DNA from: Blastococcus sp. CT_GayMR19
GTDB lineage: Bacteria; Actinomycetota; Actinomycetes; Mycobacteriales; Geodermatophilaceae
Assembly: GCF_004570385.1 (NCBI RefSeq)
Contig: NZ_SPQL01000006.1
Location: 62,001 to 126,000 of the forward strand
Reading direction: 5' to 3'
Length of the DNA stretch: 64,000 nucleotides
Part shown: one piece after another, positions 9,541 to 17,713 of the stretch
How positions within the stretch are numbered: the first letter of the stretch is position 1
Layout: each line of letters opens with the position of its first letter
Position numbers and translations under genes: made by a program
Notes under the pieces: model-generated
The model's database searches: none
What the model was told of the DNA's origin: nothing
What the model saw: the letters and a program-made list of their open reading frames with translations, nothing else

Positions 9541-10971
9541 ATGTCTCGCCGCGCGAAGATCGTCTGCACCCTCGGACCCGCGACCAGCTCCTCGGAGCAG
9601 ATCACCGCCCTCGTGGAAGCCGGGATGGACGTCGCCCGGCTGAACTTCAGCCACGGCGCCCACGCGGACCACGCCACCGCGTACCGGCGGGTCCGCGAGG
9701 CTTCCGACGCGACCGGCCACGCCGTAGCGATCCTCGCCGACCTGCAGGGCCCCAAGATCCGGCTGGGCACGTTCGCCGACGGACCGGTGATGTGGGCGAC
9801 CGGCAACCAGGTCTGCATCACGGTCGAGGACGTGGTGGGCACCGCCGACCGGGTGTCGACCACGTACAAGGACCTCCACAACGACGTCCGTCTCGGGGAC
9901 CGGCTCCTCGTCGACGACGGGAAGATCGCGCTCACCGTGGTGTCGGTGAAGGGGCCGGACGTGTTCTGCCTCGTGGTGGAGGGCGGCGAGGTCTCGAACA
10001 ACAAGGGCCTGTCCCTGCCCGGCGTGGCCGTGAGCGTGCCCGCGCTGTCGGAGAAGGACGAGGAGGACCTCCGGTTCGCCCTGCACCTGTCGGTCGACTT
10101 CATCGCGCTGTCCTTCGTCCGCTCGCCCGCGGACGTGGAGCTGGTCCGCGACATCATGCGGCAGGAGGACATCGAGGTCCCGGTCATCGCCAAGCTGGAG
10201 AAGCCGGAGGCGGTGGAGAACCTCGAGGCGATCGTCGACGCCTTCGACGGCATCATGGTCGCCCGCGGCGACCTCGGGGTGGAGCTGCCCCTGGAGCAGG
10301 TGCCGCTCGTGCAGAAGCGGGCCGTCCAGGCCGCCCGCGAGCGCAGCAAGCCGGTGATCGTCGCGACCCAGATGCTCGAGTCGATGATCACCAACTCGCG
10401 ACCCACCCGGGCCGAGGCCTCCGACGTGGCCAACGCCGTGCTCGACGGGGCGGACGCCGTGATGCTGTCGGGGGAGACCTCGGTGGGCGCCCATCCGGTC
10501 GGCGTCGTCCGCACCATGGAGCGGATCATCCAGGCCGTCGAGACAGACACCTGGCGGGTCCCGGTGCCCCCGCGCCGGCGCACCGACAGCCGCCTGCGGA
10601 CCCGGTCGGCGGCGATCGTCCGCGCGGCGAAGGACGTGGCCGAGGACCTCGAGGTCAAGGCGCTGGCCACCTTCACCCAGACCGGCAAGACCGCCCGCCA
10701 GCTGGCGGCGCTGCACCCCGGGCAGCCGCTCCTCGCGTTCACGATCGACGCCCGGGTCCGCAGCCAGCTCGCGCTGTCGTGGGGCGTGGAGACGTTCCTG
10801 GTGCCGTCGGTCCACCACACCGACGACATGGTGGCGCAGGTCGACTTCTCGCTGCTCTCGATCGGCCGGCTCAAGGAGGGCGACCGGGTCGTCGTCGTCG
10901 CCGGGAGCCCGCCCAACACCGTCGGCTCGACGAACCTCATCCGCGTGCACGAGGTCGGCACCGACTCGTGA
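9541..10971 (+). CDS. pyk: pyruvate kinase
   Basis: Pyruvate kinase converts phosphoenolpyruvate and ADP to pyruvate and ATP in glycolysis. The 476-aa protein is of normal bacterial length. It starts with SRRAKIVCTLGPATSS. The catalytic-lysine region is VPVIAKLEKPEAVENL, the metal-binding region is IMVARGDLGVELP, the substrate loop is ATQMLESMI, and the GETSVG segment is present. The alpha/beta C-terminal allosteric domain is complete. The stop overlaps the thioesterase start (GTGA). No ribosome binding site precedes the ATG, fitting leaderless translation. Confidence 0.97.
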   Translation: MSRRAKIVCTLGPATSSSEQITALVEAGMDVARLNFSHGAHADHATAYRRVREASDATGHAVAILADLQGPKIRLGTFADGPVMWATGNQVCITVEDVVGTADRVSTTYKDLHNDVRLGDRLLVDDGKIALTVVSVKGPDVFCLVVEGGEVSNNKGLSLPGVAVSVPALSEKDEEDLRFALHLSVDFIALSFVRSPADVELVRDIMRQEDIEVPVIAKLEKPEAVENLEAIVDAFDGIMVARGDLGVELPLEQVPLVQKRAVQAARERSKPVIVATQMLESMITNSRPTRAEASDVANAVLDGADAVMLSGETSVGAHPVGVVRTMERIIQAVETDTWRVPVPPRRRTDSRLRTRSAAIVRAAKDVAEDLEVKALATFTQTGKTARQLAALHPGQPLLAFTIDARVRSQLALSWGVETFLVPSVHHTDDMVAQVDFSLLSIGRLKEGDRVVVVAGSPPNTVGSTNLIRVHEVGTDS

Positions 10972-11846
10972 CGGGTGGGTCCGGGAACAGCCAGGCTGCG
11001 GCCCTCCTCGCCGTCCTCGACCTGGAGGAGCGCGAGACCGACCTCTACGTCGGGCAGACGCCCAGCACGGAGCGCCAGCGGATCTTCGGTGGCCAGGTCG
11101 CCGGGCAGGCCCTCGCGGCGTCCGGCCGGACCGTTCCCGTCGAGCGCGGGGTGCACTCGCTGCACTCCTACTTCCTGCGACCGGGCGATCCGCAGGAGGA
11201 GATCCGTTACGCCGTCGACCGCATCCGCGACGGCCGGTCCTTCACCACCCGCCGGGTCGTCGCCTGGCAGCGGCGCAAGGGTGAGGACGTCGCGATCTTC
11301 GCGCTGACGGCCGACTACCACGCCGGTGAGCAGGCCGTCGCGGAGCACTGCCTGCCGATGCCCGACGTCCCCCGCCCGGAGACCCTCCCCGGAACGGCGG
11401 AGATCGTGGCCCGGCACGGCGAGCGTGCCTCCTGGATGGAGGCGATGGGTCTGGTCGTGGACCAGCGGTTCATGGAGGACCCGTTCGCGGCGCCACCGAA
11501 GTCCCCACCCGCGACCACGACGTACACGTGGTTCCGCGTCGCCGGACAGCTCGGCAGCGACCCGGGGGTGCACGCGGCGGCCCTGACGTTCGTCAGCGAC
11601 CTGACGCTCCTGTCGGCCGGCTTCGCGCGGCTCGGCGGGGGCTGGGGCGACTTCCTGGGCGCGAGCCTCGACCACGCCCTGTGGTTCCACCAGCCGGTCC
11701 GCGCCGACGACTGGCTCCTGTACGCGACGGACAGCCCGGCGGCGTCAGCGGGCCGGGCGCTCTGCTTCGGCCAGATCTGGGCCGCCGACGGCACGCACGT
11801 GGCCACCGTGGCGCAGGAGGGGCTCCTCCGGTCGCACAAGGACTGA
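10968..11846 (+). CDS. tesB: acyl-CoA thioesterase II
   Basis: This 292-aa double-hotdog enzyme hydrolyses acyl-CoA to free fatty acid and CoA. Family features are RIFGGQVAGQALAAS near residue 40, VHSLHSYFLRPGD, and the C-terminal SLDHALWFHQPVRADDW and EGLLR segments. The GTG at 10968 overlaps the pyk stop, so the two are co-translated. A pyk-tesB neighbourhood is common in actinobacteria. Physiological chain length cannot be read from the sequence. It converges on the EamA gene with an 11-bp gap. Confidence 0.93.
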   Translation: MTGGSGNSQAAALLAVLDLEERETDLYVGQTPSTERQRIFGGQVAGQALAASGRTVPVERGVHSLHSYFLRPGDPQEEIRYAVDRIRDGRSFTTRRVVAWQRRKGEDVAIFALTADYHAGEQAVAEHCLPMPDVPRPETLPGTAEIVARHGERASWMEAMGLVVDQRFMEDPFAAPPKSPPATTTYTWFRVAGQLGSDPGVHAAALTFVSDLTLLSAGFARLGGGWGDFLGASLDHALWFHQPVRADDWLLYATDSPAASAGRALCFGQIWAADGTHVATVAQEGLLRSHKD

Positions 11847-11857
11847 GCGCTGCCGGC

Positions 11858-12769
11858 TCAGCCGCCGCCCCGTCGTGGCGGCAGGACGACCAGCGCGACG
11901 CCGGCCGCCGTGATCCCGATCCCGATCAGGGACAGCGCGGTCAGCTCCTCACCGAACAGCAGGTAGGCCTCCACGGCGACGGCGGGTGGCACCAGGTAGA
12001 AGAGGCTGGACACGCCCGCCGCCGTCCCCCGGCGGAGGAGCAGCAGGAGCAACAGCACGGCACCGAGGGACAGGACCAGCACCAGCCAGGCGAAGGCCAG
12101 CACGAAGTCCCCGGTCCACCGGATCGACATCCGTTCGGTGCCGACCGCGATGACCAGCAGCAGGGCGGCGGCCGCGGCGTACTGGACGGACGTGCCCCAC
12201 ACCAGTGGCACGTCGTCCCCGTGCCGCTTCTGGTACAGCGTGCCGGCCGTGCCGGAGGCGAGGGCGACGAGGCACGAGACCAGACCCGCAACCGGGAGCG
12301 GGGCCTCCGACGCGGGGGAGGCCGCGATCCCGGGTCCGACCACCAGTGCGACCCCCACGACGCCGAGCACGAGACCCAACCACTGCCGGCGGCTCGGGCG
12401 CTCGTGCAGCAGCCGCGTGGCGAGCAGTGCGGTGAGCACCGGCTGGAGGCTGACGATGACTGCGGACACACCCGCCGGGATGCCGAGTGAGATCCCGTAG
12501 AAGACACCGCCGAGGTACCCGGCGTGCAGCAGGATCCCGGCGACGGCCGCGTGCCGGTGCTCGGCCCGGGATGCGGGCAGGGCGGAGCGCATCGCCAGCG
12601 CCAGCGCGGCCAGCAGCGCCGCGGCGACGACCAGCCGGAGGCCCAGGAAGGTGAACGGCTCCGCGTAGGGGAGCCCGTACTTGGCGCCGACGAACCCGGT
12701 GCTCCACAGCACCACGAACAGCACGGGCAGGCCGAGCCGCTGCCCCAGGGAGGGGGCGGGGACGGTCAC
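11858..12769 (-). CDS. EamA/DMT-family membrane transporter
   Basis: The 303-aa product is strongly hydrophobic with about ten predicted membrane segments in two EamA repeats. It begins LGLPVLFVVLWSTGFVGAKYGLP, the usual start of this family, and ends in a short basic tail. Members export amino acids or other metabolites; the substrate is not predictable here. The GTG at 12769 is the best start, though its ribosome binding site is weak. It follows the decarboxylase gene on the same strand by 47 bp, so the two may form an operon. An amine or amino-acid substrate is a speculation from that neighbour. Confidence 0.85.
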   Translation of the reverse strand: MTVPAPSLGQRLGLPVLFVVLWSTGFVGAKYGLPYAEPFTFLGLRLVVAAALLAALALAMRSALPASRAEHRHAAVAGILLHAGYLGGVFYGISLGIPAGVSAVIVSLQPVLTALLATRLLHERPSRRQWLGLVLGVVGVALVVGPGIAASPASEAPLPVAGLVSCLVALASGTAGTLYQKRHGDDVPLVWGTSVQYAAAAALLLVIAVGTERMSIRWTGDFVLAFAWLVLVLSLGAVLLLLLLLRRGTAAGVSSLFYLVPPAVAVEAYLLFGEELTALSLIGIGITAAGVALVVLPPRRGGG

Positions 12770-12816
12770 CGGCCGACCGGCCGGATCTCGCGCCGGTCCA
12801 GCACCCGTGCCTCCGC

Positions 12817-14406
12817 TCAGGCCAGGCTGGGGTCCGGGGCGGTGCTGCGGTCCGGTTCGGCGGTGGTCTCCTCGACGCGGCCGCGCTGGGCCTCCTGCTC
12901 CGCCGCGGCGCGGGCCCGCTCCGCCTGCCGCTCGGCCGCTGCGGCGGCGAAGTCGGCGGCCAGCCAGTCGTGCCCCTCGCGCAGCAGCGTCCAGACGCGC
13001 TCGACGTGCTCTCTCGTGGTCGCCGGCGATCCCACGGCCACCCGCAGGACGGCCCGGCCGCCGACCGTGGTGTGCGTGAGGAAGACCTCGCCCCCGTCGT
13101 TGAGGCGCTCCAGCAGGGTCATGGTGGCCACGTCGTCGTCCACGTCGTCGGCCCAGCGGGGGCGAAGGCAGACCAGCGACAGGGGATGGGGGGCGACCAC
13201 GTCGAACCGCTCGTCGGAGCTCGCCCAGCCGGCCAGCTCCTGCGCCAGCGCGACGTGCGAGCGGATGTGGGCGCGGAGACCCTCCGCGCCGTACCAGCGC
13301 AGCACGAACCACAGCTTGAGGGCGCGGAACCGGCGGCCCAGCGGGATCTGCCAGTCGCGGAAATCCACGACGGCGCCCGCGTCGGTGGCGGCGTTGCGCA
13401 GGTACTCCGGGAGGATGGACAGCGCACCGGTGAGAGCCGCGCGGTCGGCGACCCAGAATAGGGTGGCGTCGAAGCCGGTGAGCAGCCACTTGTGCGCATC
13501 GGTGGTGTAGCTGTCCGCCCACTCCACGCCGGCCTGCAGCGGGCGCAACTCGGGGACGATCGCGCTCACGCCGGCGTAGGCCGCGTCGACGTGCAGCCAG
13601 ACGCCGTACCTCTGGCAGATCGGCCCGATCTCGGCGAGCGGGTCGACCGCGGTCGTCGACGTCGTCCCGACCGTCGCGCAGACGAGCACGGGGGTGTAGC
13701 CGCGGTCGATGTCCCGCTGGAGTCGCGCGGTCAGCGCACCCGGCTGCATGGCGAGGTCACCGTCGACCTCCACGATCCGGACGGCGTCGCTGCCGAGGCC
13801 GGCGATGCGGACGGCCTTCTCCATGGAGGAGTGGGTCTCGGCCGACACGTAGACCGTGGCCCGCTCGGGCTCGACGCCGTGCCGCAGGGTCGCGCCGCGG
13901 CTGGAGCGGTGCAGCGCCGCCAGGAGGGCGACCAGGTTGGCGCCCGAGCTCGAGTCCTGGACCACCCCGCCGCCGGTTCCGGTCGAGCGGAAGGACTCCG
14001 GGAGGCCGAGCAGGCCGGCGAGCCAGTCGAGGACGTGCTGCTCGAGCTCGGTGGCGGCGGGGCTGGTCACCCAGGACATGCCCTGGACGCCGAGCCCGGC
14101 GCTCACCAGGTCGCCGAGCACCGAAGGCCCGGACGTGTTCGCCGGGAAGTAGCCGAAGAACCCGGGGTGCTGCCAGTGGGTGACGCCCGGTAGGACGACG
14201 CGGTCGAGGTCTGCCAGCACCGCCGAGAAGGGTTCACCGTTCTCCGGGGCAGCCGGCGGCAGCGCGGCGCGGACCTCGCCGGGGGAGATCTGTGACCGCA
14301 CCGGGAAGCTGCCGACCCGGGACCAGTAGTCGGCGATCCAGTCGACGACCGCGTGGCCGTGCTGCCGGAACTGCTCGGGCGTCATGTGCGGCGCAGGCTC
14401 GGTCAC
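12817..14406 (-). CDS. PLP-dependent amino-acid decarboxylase (group II, aromatic type)
   Basis: The 529-aa protein belongs to the aromatic-L-amino-acid/glutamate decarboxylase family. It shows WQHPGFFGYFPAN (about 78-90), the DSSSGANL turn, the ring-stacking His192 in ETHSSMEKA, the PLP aspartate in WLHVDAAYAG (Asp274) and the Schiff-base lysine in TDAHKWLL (Lys306). The C-terminal about 50 residues are Ala/Glu/Arg rich and look like a helical extension. The most likely substrate class is aromatic amino acids (Tyr, Phe, Trp or Dopa), inferred from the PGFFGYFPAN type; exact specificity is unknown. The GTG at 14406 gives VTEPAPHMTPEQFRQHGH, a normal N-terminus. Confidence 0.9.
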   Translation of the reverse strand: MTEPAPHMTPEQFRQHGHAVVDWIADYWSRVGSFPVRSQISPGEVRAALPPAAPENGEPFSAVLADLDRVVLPGVTHWQHPGFFGYFPANTSGPSVLGDLVSAGLGVQGMSWVTSPAATELEQHVLDWLAGLLGLPESFRSTGTGGGVVQDSSSGANLVALLAALHRSSRGATLRHGVEPERATVYVSAETHSSMEKAVRIAGLGSDAVRIVEVDGDLAMQPGALTARLQRDIDRGYTPVLVCATVGTTSTTAVDPLAEIGPICQRYGVWLHVDAAYAGVSAIVPELRPLQAGVEWADSYTTDAHKWLLTGFDATLFWVADRAALTGALSILPEYLRNAATDAGAVVDFRDWQIPLGRRFRALKLWFVLRWYGAEGLRAHIRSHVALAQELAGWASSDERFDVVAPHPLSLVCLRPRWADDVDDDVATMTLLERLNDGGEVFLTHTTVGGRAVLRVAVGSPATTREHVERVWTLLREGHDWLAADFAAAAAERQAERARAAAEQEAQRGRVEETTAEPDRSTAPDPSLA

Positions 14407-14420
14407 CCCGTCACCGTATC

Positions 14421-14521
14421 GGCGCGACGAGTGGGGCCCGGAGGGTCCCGGGACGAGCGCTGGAAAGGGCTCCACGCAAGAGGGGAACGGCACCTGGCCG
14501 CGGTGCGGTCCTCCGGACCGC
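14421..14521. repeat. inverted composite repeat matching 9283-9477
   Basis: Positions 14421-14460 are, in reverse complement, a diverged copy of the GGGACCC...GGGCCCCACTCG part of the 63-bp units at 9352-9477. Positions 14504-14521 carry tgcggtcctccggaccgc, the same hairpin design as 9283-9334. The order is inverted relative to the first locus. The two loci bracket pyk, tesB, the EamA gene and the decarboxylase. Confidence 0.55.
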
Positions 14522-14532
14522 GAGAAATCCAG

Positions 14533-14606
14533 TGCCCCCGGTGCGACTCGAACGCACACTGCGCGGGTTTTGAATCCGCTCCCTCTGCCGATTGGGGTAC
14601 GGGGGC
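14533..14606 (-). tRNA. tRNA with CAA anticodon (nominal Leu) and short variable loop
   Basis: The 7-bp acceptor stem GCCCCCG/CGGGGGC and the 5-bp T stem GTGCG/CGCAC are perfect. The anticodon loop TTCAAAA gives CAA, decoding UUG. The D stem has 3 pairs and the anticodon stem has an A-C mismatch at 31/39. The variable region is only GCAGT (5 nt), unlike the long arm of normal bacterial tRNA-Leu. The discriminator is A and CCA is not encoded. It is divergent from pdtaR with a 74-bp gap. Confidence 0.85.
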
Positions 14607-14667
14607 GCGCCGGGGAGCCCGGCTGCCCGGGAAGCCTAGCGGGGAGGTGGCAGCGGCCCGACGTCGC

Positions 14668-14680
14668 TAGGCTCCGCCCC
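14668..14680 (+). promoter_or_regulatory. likely leaderless promoter of pdtaR (-10 TAGGCT)
   Basis: TAGGCT at 14668-14673 stands 7 nt before the GTG and no Shine-Dalgarno sequence lies between. The spacing matches other putative leaderless genes of the window. Confidence 0.4.
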
Positions 14681-15280
14681 GTGAGCAGCGAGACGATCCG
14701 GGTCCTCATCGCGGAGGACGAGGCGCTCATCCGCCTCGACCTCAAGGAGATGCTCGAGGAGGAGGGCTACGCCGTCGTCGCCGAGGTGGGGGACGGGCAG
14801 CAGGCCGTCGACCTGGCCAAGGAGCTGACCCCCGATCTGGTCATCCTGGACATCCAGATGCCGGTGCTCGACGGGCTGTCGGCCGCGGAGCAGATCGCCT
14901 CGGCGCGGATCGCCCCCGTCATCGTCCTCACGGCGTTCAGCCAGCGCGAGCTCGTGGAGCGGGCGCGGGACGCCGGAGCCATGGCCTATCTGGTGAAGCC
15001 CTTCTCGAAGAACGACCTGGTACCGGCCATCGAGGTGGCCCGCGGGCGATTCGCCGAGATGTCTGCGCTGGACGGCGAGGTGCGCACCCTGGAGGAGCGC
15101 CTCGAGGCCCGCAAGGTCATCGAGAAGGCCAAGGGCCTGCTCATGACGGACCAGGGGCTCACCGAGGCCGAGGCCTTCCGCAGGATCCAGCGGACCGCGA
15201 TGGACCAGCGCACCTCGATGAAGGCAGTGGCGCAGTCCATCATCGCGCCGGATCCGGCGCCGGAGTCGTCCTCCGCCTGA
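14681..15280 (+). CDS. pdtaR: ANTAR-domain response regulator, PdtaR-like
   Basis: The 199-aa protein has an N-terminal receiver domain (IRVLIAEDEALIRLDLKEML, phospho-acceptor Asp in LVILDIQMP, conserved Lys in YLVKPF) and a C-terminal ANTAR domain (ARKVIEKAKGLLMTDQGLTEAEAFRRIQ). ANTAR proteins bind paired hairpins in RNA and act as antiterminators. The Mycobacterium homologue PdtaR is phosphorylated by the histidine kinase PdtaS, which is not in this window. The location just upstream of the Liv transporter is a conserved actinobacterial arrangement. Whether it controls those genes is unknown. Confidence 0.93.
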   Translation: MSSETIRVLIAEDEALIRLDLKEMLEEEGYAVVAEVGDGQQAVDLAKELTPDLVILDIQMPVLDGLSAAEQIASARIAPVIVLTAFSQRELVERARDAGAMAYLVKPFSKNDLVPAIEVARGRFAEMSALDGEVRTLEERLEARKVIEKAKGLLMTDQGLTEAEAFRRIQRTAMDQRTSMKAVAQSIIAPDPAPESSSA

Positions 15281-15397
15281 GGGGCGAGGTGGCGGGACCG
15301 TCACCCGTCCGACGGAGCCCGACGGAGGCGGGCGATCACGAGACGGTCACGAATCACAAGCGGTCCGCCAAGCTTCGTCGCTTGCCCTTAGTGTTGC

Positions 15398-15422
15398 CGC
15401 GCCGCCCTGTCGGGGCGGCGCG
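15398..15422 (+). other. 10-bp GC hairpin in the livJ leader
   Basis: Arms CGCGCCGCCC (15398-15407) and GGGCGGCGCG (15413-15422) enclose a 5-nt loop, 50 nt before the livJ start. It lacks a T-tract. It could be a pdtaR terminator, an attenuator or an mRNA-stabilising structure. Since ANTAR regulators bind RNA hairpins and PdtaR is encoded just upstream, a regulatory role is conceivable but unproven. Confidence 0.35.
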
Positions 15423-15471
15423 ATGTCTGGCGCGCCGACGAGCGGAGCGCCGACCCGGTACAGGAGGACAC

Positions 15472-16632
15472 GTGCGTTTCTTGGTGAAGACGGGGGCACC
15501 CCTGCTGGCGGCCGCGCTGGCGCTCACCGCCTGCGGCGGCACGACCGGCGGCGAGGACGAGGGCTCCGGCGGCGGCGCCGCCGCCGAGGCGGGCACCTGC
15601 GAAGACGTCGCCATCGGCTTCTTCGGCGCCCTGACGGGCGCCGCGGCCAACCTCGGGATCAACATCCGCAACGGGGTCCAGCTGGCGGTCGACCAGCACA
15701 ACGAGGCGAACGCGGACTGCCAGGTCACCCTGGAGGAGTACGACTCGGCCGGCGACCCGAACCAGGCCACCGGCCTGGCCACCCAGGCCATCGGCGACGA
15801 CACCGTTCTCGGCGTCGTCGGCCCCGCCTTCTCGGGGGAGTCCAACTCCGCCGGCCCGATCTTCGCCGAGGGTGGCCTGCCCACGATCACCGCGTCGGCG
15901 ACCAACCCGGCCCTGGCGGAGAACGACTGGGACACCTTCCACCGCATCCTGGGCAATGACGCCAGCCAGGGCCCCGCGGCATCCTCCTACATCAGCGAGG
16001 TGCTGCAGAGCGCGAGCGTGTTCGTGGTGGACGACGCGTCCGAGTACGGCGCGGGCCTGGCCGAGATCGTCGCCCAGGACCTCGGGGACGTCGTCGTCGG
16101 CACCGACACCATCCAGACCGGGCAGACCGACTTCTCGGCGACCATCACCGCGATCCGCGACTCCGGCGCCGAGGCCGTCTTCTTCGGCGGCTACTACGCG
16201 GAGGCCGGACTGCTGGTCCAGCAGATGCGCGGCGCCGGCGTCCAGGCCACCTTCGTGGTGGCCGACGGCGTGAAGGACCCGGGCTTCATCGAGGCCGCCG
16301 GCGACGCCGCGGAAGGCACGATCATCACGTGCCCGTGCCTGCCGCCGGAGGAGCAGCAGGAGTTCTTCACCGCGTTCGAGGATGCGTTCGGCACCGCTCC
16401 GGCGACGTACTCGGCGGAGGCGTACGACGCCGCCAACGTCTTCCTGGAGGGCATCCTCGAGGGGAACACCGACCGCGAGTCCCTGCTCACGTGGGTGAAC
16501 GAGTACGAGGGTGACGGCATCACCAAGCCGATCAAGTTCGACGAGACCGGCGAGGTGGCCGACATCTCGGTCTGGGCCTACAAGGTCGAAGGCGGCGAGA
16601 TCGTGGCCGATCAGGAGGTCGAGGTCGGCTAG
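15472..16632 (+). CDS. livJ: branched-chain amino-acid ABC transporter substrate-binding lipoprotein
   Basis: The 386-aa lipoprotein captures leucine, isoleucine, valine or related substrates outside the membrane and delivers them to LivHMGF. The GTG at 15472 follows AGGAGG (15462-15467). The signal peptide ends in the lipobox LTAC (Cys about residue 22), followed by a Gly/Glu linker. The periplasmic-binding type-1 fold shows IGFFGALTGAAANLGINIRNG, the GPAFSGESNSAGPIFAEG loop and the AVFFGGYYAEAGLLVQQMR segment. The substrate range is inferred from the family. A strong hairpin separates it from livH, which fits the usual excess of binding protein. Confidence 0.93.
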   Translation: MRFLVKTGAPLLAAALALTACGGTTGGEDEGSGGGAAAEAGTCEDVAIGFFGALTGAAANLGINIRNGVQLAVDQHNEANADCQVTLEEYDSAGDPNQATGLATQAIGDDTVLGVVGPAFSGESNSAGPIFAEGGLPTITASATNPALAENDWDTFHRILGNDASQGPAASSYISEVLQSASVFVVDDASEYGAGLAEIVAQDLGDVVVGTDTIQTGQTDFSATITAIRDSGAEAVFFGGYYAEAGLLVQQMRGAGVQATFVVADGVKDPGFIEAAGDAAEGTIITCPCLPPEEQQEFFTAFEDAFGTAPATYSAEAYDAANVFLEGILEGNTDRESLLTWVNEYEGDGITKPIKFDETGEVADISVWAYKVEGGEIVADQEVEVG

Positions 16633-16660
16633 TCGGTTCCTCATCGACGCTGACCCTTAG

Positions 16661-16702
16661 GGTGCGGCCGGGTCGCCTTGTCACGGGCGACCCGGCCGCA
16701 CC
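16661..16702 (+). terminator. 17-bp intercistronic hairpin between livJ and livH
   Basis: Perfect 17-bp arms (16661-16677 and 16686-16702) enclose the 8-nt loop TTGTCACG, followed by TCTCTCC rather than a T-run. The position behind the binding-protein gene and inside the operon suggests partial termination or protection of the livJ transcript from decay. Confidence 0.75.
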
Positions 16703-16723
16703 TCTCTCCGGCCCGGAGGCCCT

Positions 16724-17713
16724 GTGTCCTTCCTCCTGAACAACATCGTCGAGCTGACCGTGACCGGTCTGGTGCTCGGCGCCGTCTACGGCCTCGTCGC
16801 GCTCGGCTACACGCTGGTCTACGGCGTGCTCCAGCTGATCAACTTCGCGCACTCCGAGGTGTGGATGTACGGCAGCTTCGCTGCCGTATGGGTCACGGTC
16901 GCCCTCGGCGTCGCGCCGGGTGGGCCGGTGCTGACCGCCATCGGGGTGCTCCTGCTGGCGCTGCTCGCCGCGATGACGGTGAGCGGTGGGATCGCGCTGC
17001 TCCTCGAGCGGGTCGCCTACCGCCGGCTTCTCCGGCTGGAGGCGCCGAAACTGGTCGCGCTGATCAGCGCGATCGGGGCCAGCTTCTTCCTCGCCGAGCT
17101 GATGGGTCTCCGCGACCGGGTGGTGGACTTCTTCGGCCTCCGGGACGCGCTGGACCCCTTCGTGCGCTCGGCGCGCGACAACACCCGGTTCCTGAATCCG
17201 CTGGAGACCCAGGGTCTGTTCTCCATCGGGCGCTACACCGTCTCCAACGTGGACGTGATCATCATCGTCGGCGCCATCCTCATGATGGTGGGACTCGACC
17301 AGTTCATCCGGCGCACCCGGACGGGGCGCGGCATCCGGGCGGTCGCGCAGGACTCGGAGGCCGCGGCGCTCATGGGCGTGAACCGCGACCGCGTCATCCG
17401 GGCCACGTTCCTCGTCGGCGGCGTCATGGCGGGGGCGGCGGCGCTGCTCTACCTGATGCGCTTCGGCGTCACCCGGTGGGACGCCGGCTTCCTGCTCGGC
17501 GTCAAGGCGTTCACCGCCGCTGTCCTGGGCGGCATCGGCAACGTCCGCGGCGCTCTGCTCGGCGGCTTCGTGCTCGGTCTGGCGGAGAACTACGGCTCGG
17601 CGCTCGTGGGATCGCAATGGCGCGACGTCGTCGCCTTCCTGCTGCTCGTCGTCATCCTGCTGTTCCGCCCGACCGGCCTGCTGGGCGAGAGCCTGGGGAG
17701 GGCCCGCGCATGA
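16724..17713 (+). CDS. livH: branched-chain amino-acid ABC permease LivH
   Basis: The 329-aa integral membrane protein forms one half of the Liv permease. It begins FLLNNIVELTVTGLVLGAVYGLVALGYTLVYGVLQLINFAHSE, the canonical LivH start, and has about eight membrane helices. The EAA-like coupling segment is DSEAAALMGVNRDRVIRATFLVGGVMAGAA. The C-terminus GGIGNVRGALLGGFVLGLAENYG is typical. The GTG at 16724 is preceded by GGAGG (16715-16719). The stop overlaps the livM start. Confidence 0.94.
   Translation: MSFLLNNIVELTVTGLVLGAVYGLVALGYTLVYGVLQLINFAHSEVWMYGSFAAVWVTVALGVAPGGPVLTAIGVLLLALLAAMTVSGGIALLLERVAYRRLLRLEAPKLVALISAIGASFFLAELMGLRDRVVDFFGLRDALDPFVRSARDNTRFLNPLETQGLFSIGRYTVSNVDVIIIVGAILMMVGLDQFIRRTRTGRGIRAVAQDSEAAALMGVNRDRVIRATFLVGGVMAGAAALLYLMRFGVTRWDAGFLLGVKAFTAAVLGGIGNVRGALLGGFVLGLAENYGSALVGSQWRDVVAFLLLVVILLFRPTGLLGESLGRARA

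Noticed and set aside
9114-11690. 858-codon antisense frame over pyk and tesB
   Set aside because: Same cause; it runs through intergenic repeats and two well-supported genes and matches no family.
12770-13522. Extension of the EamA frame upstream into the decarboxylase gene
   Set aside because: The additional 250 codons are antiparallel-frame translation of the decarboxylase gene; the membrane protein starts naturally at 12769.
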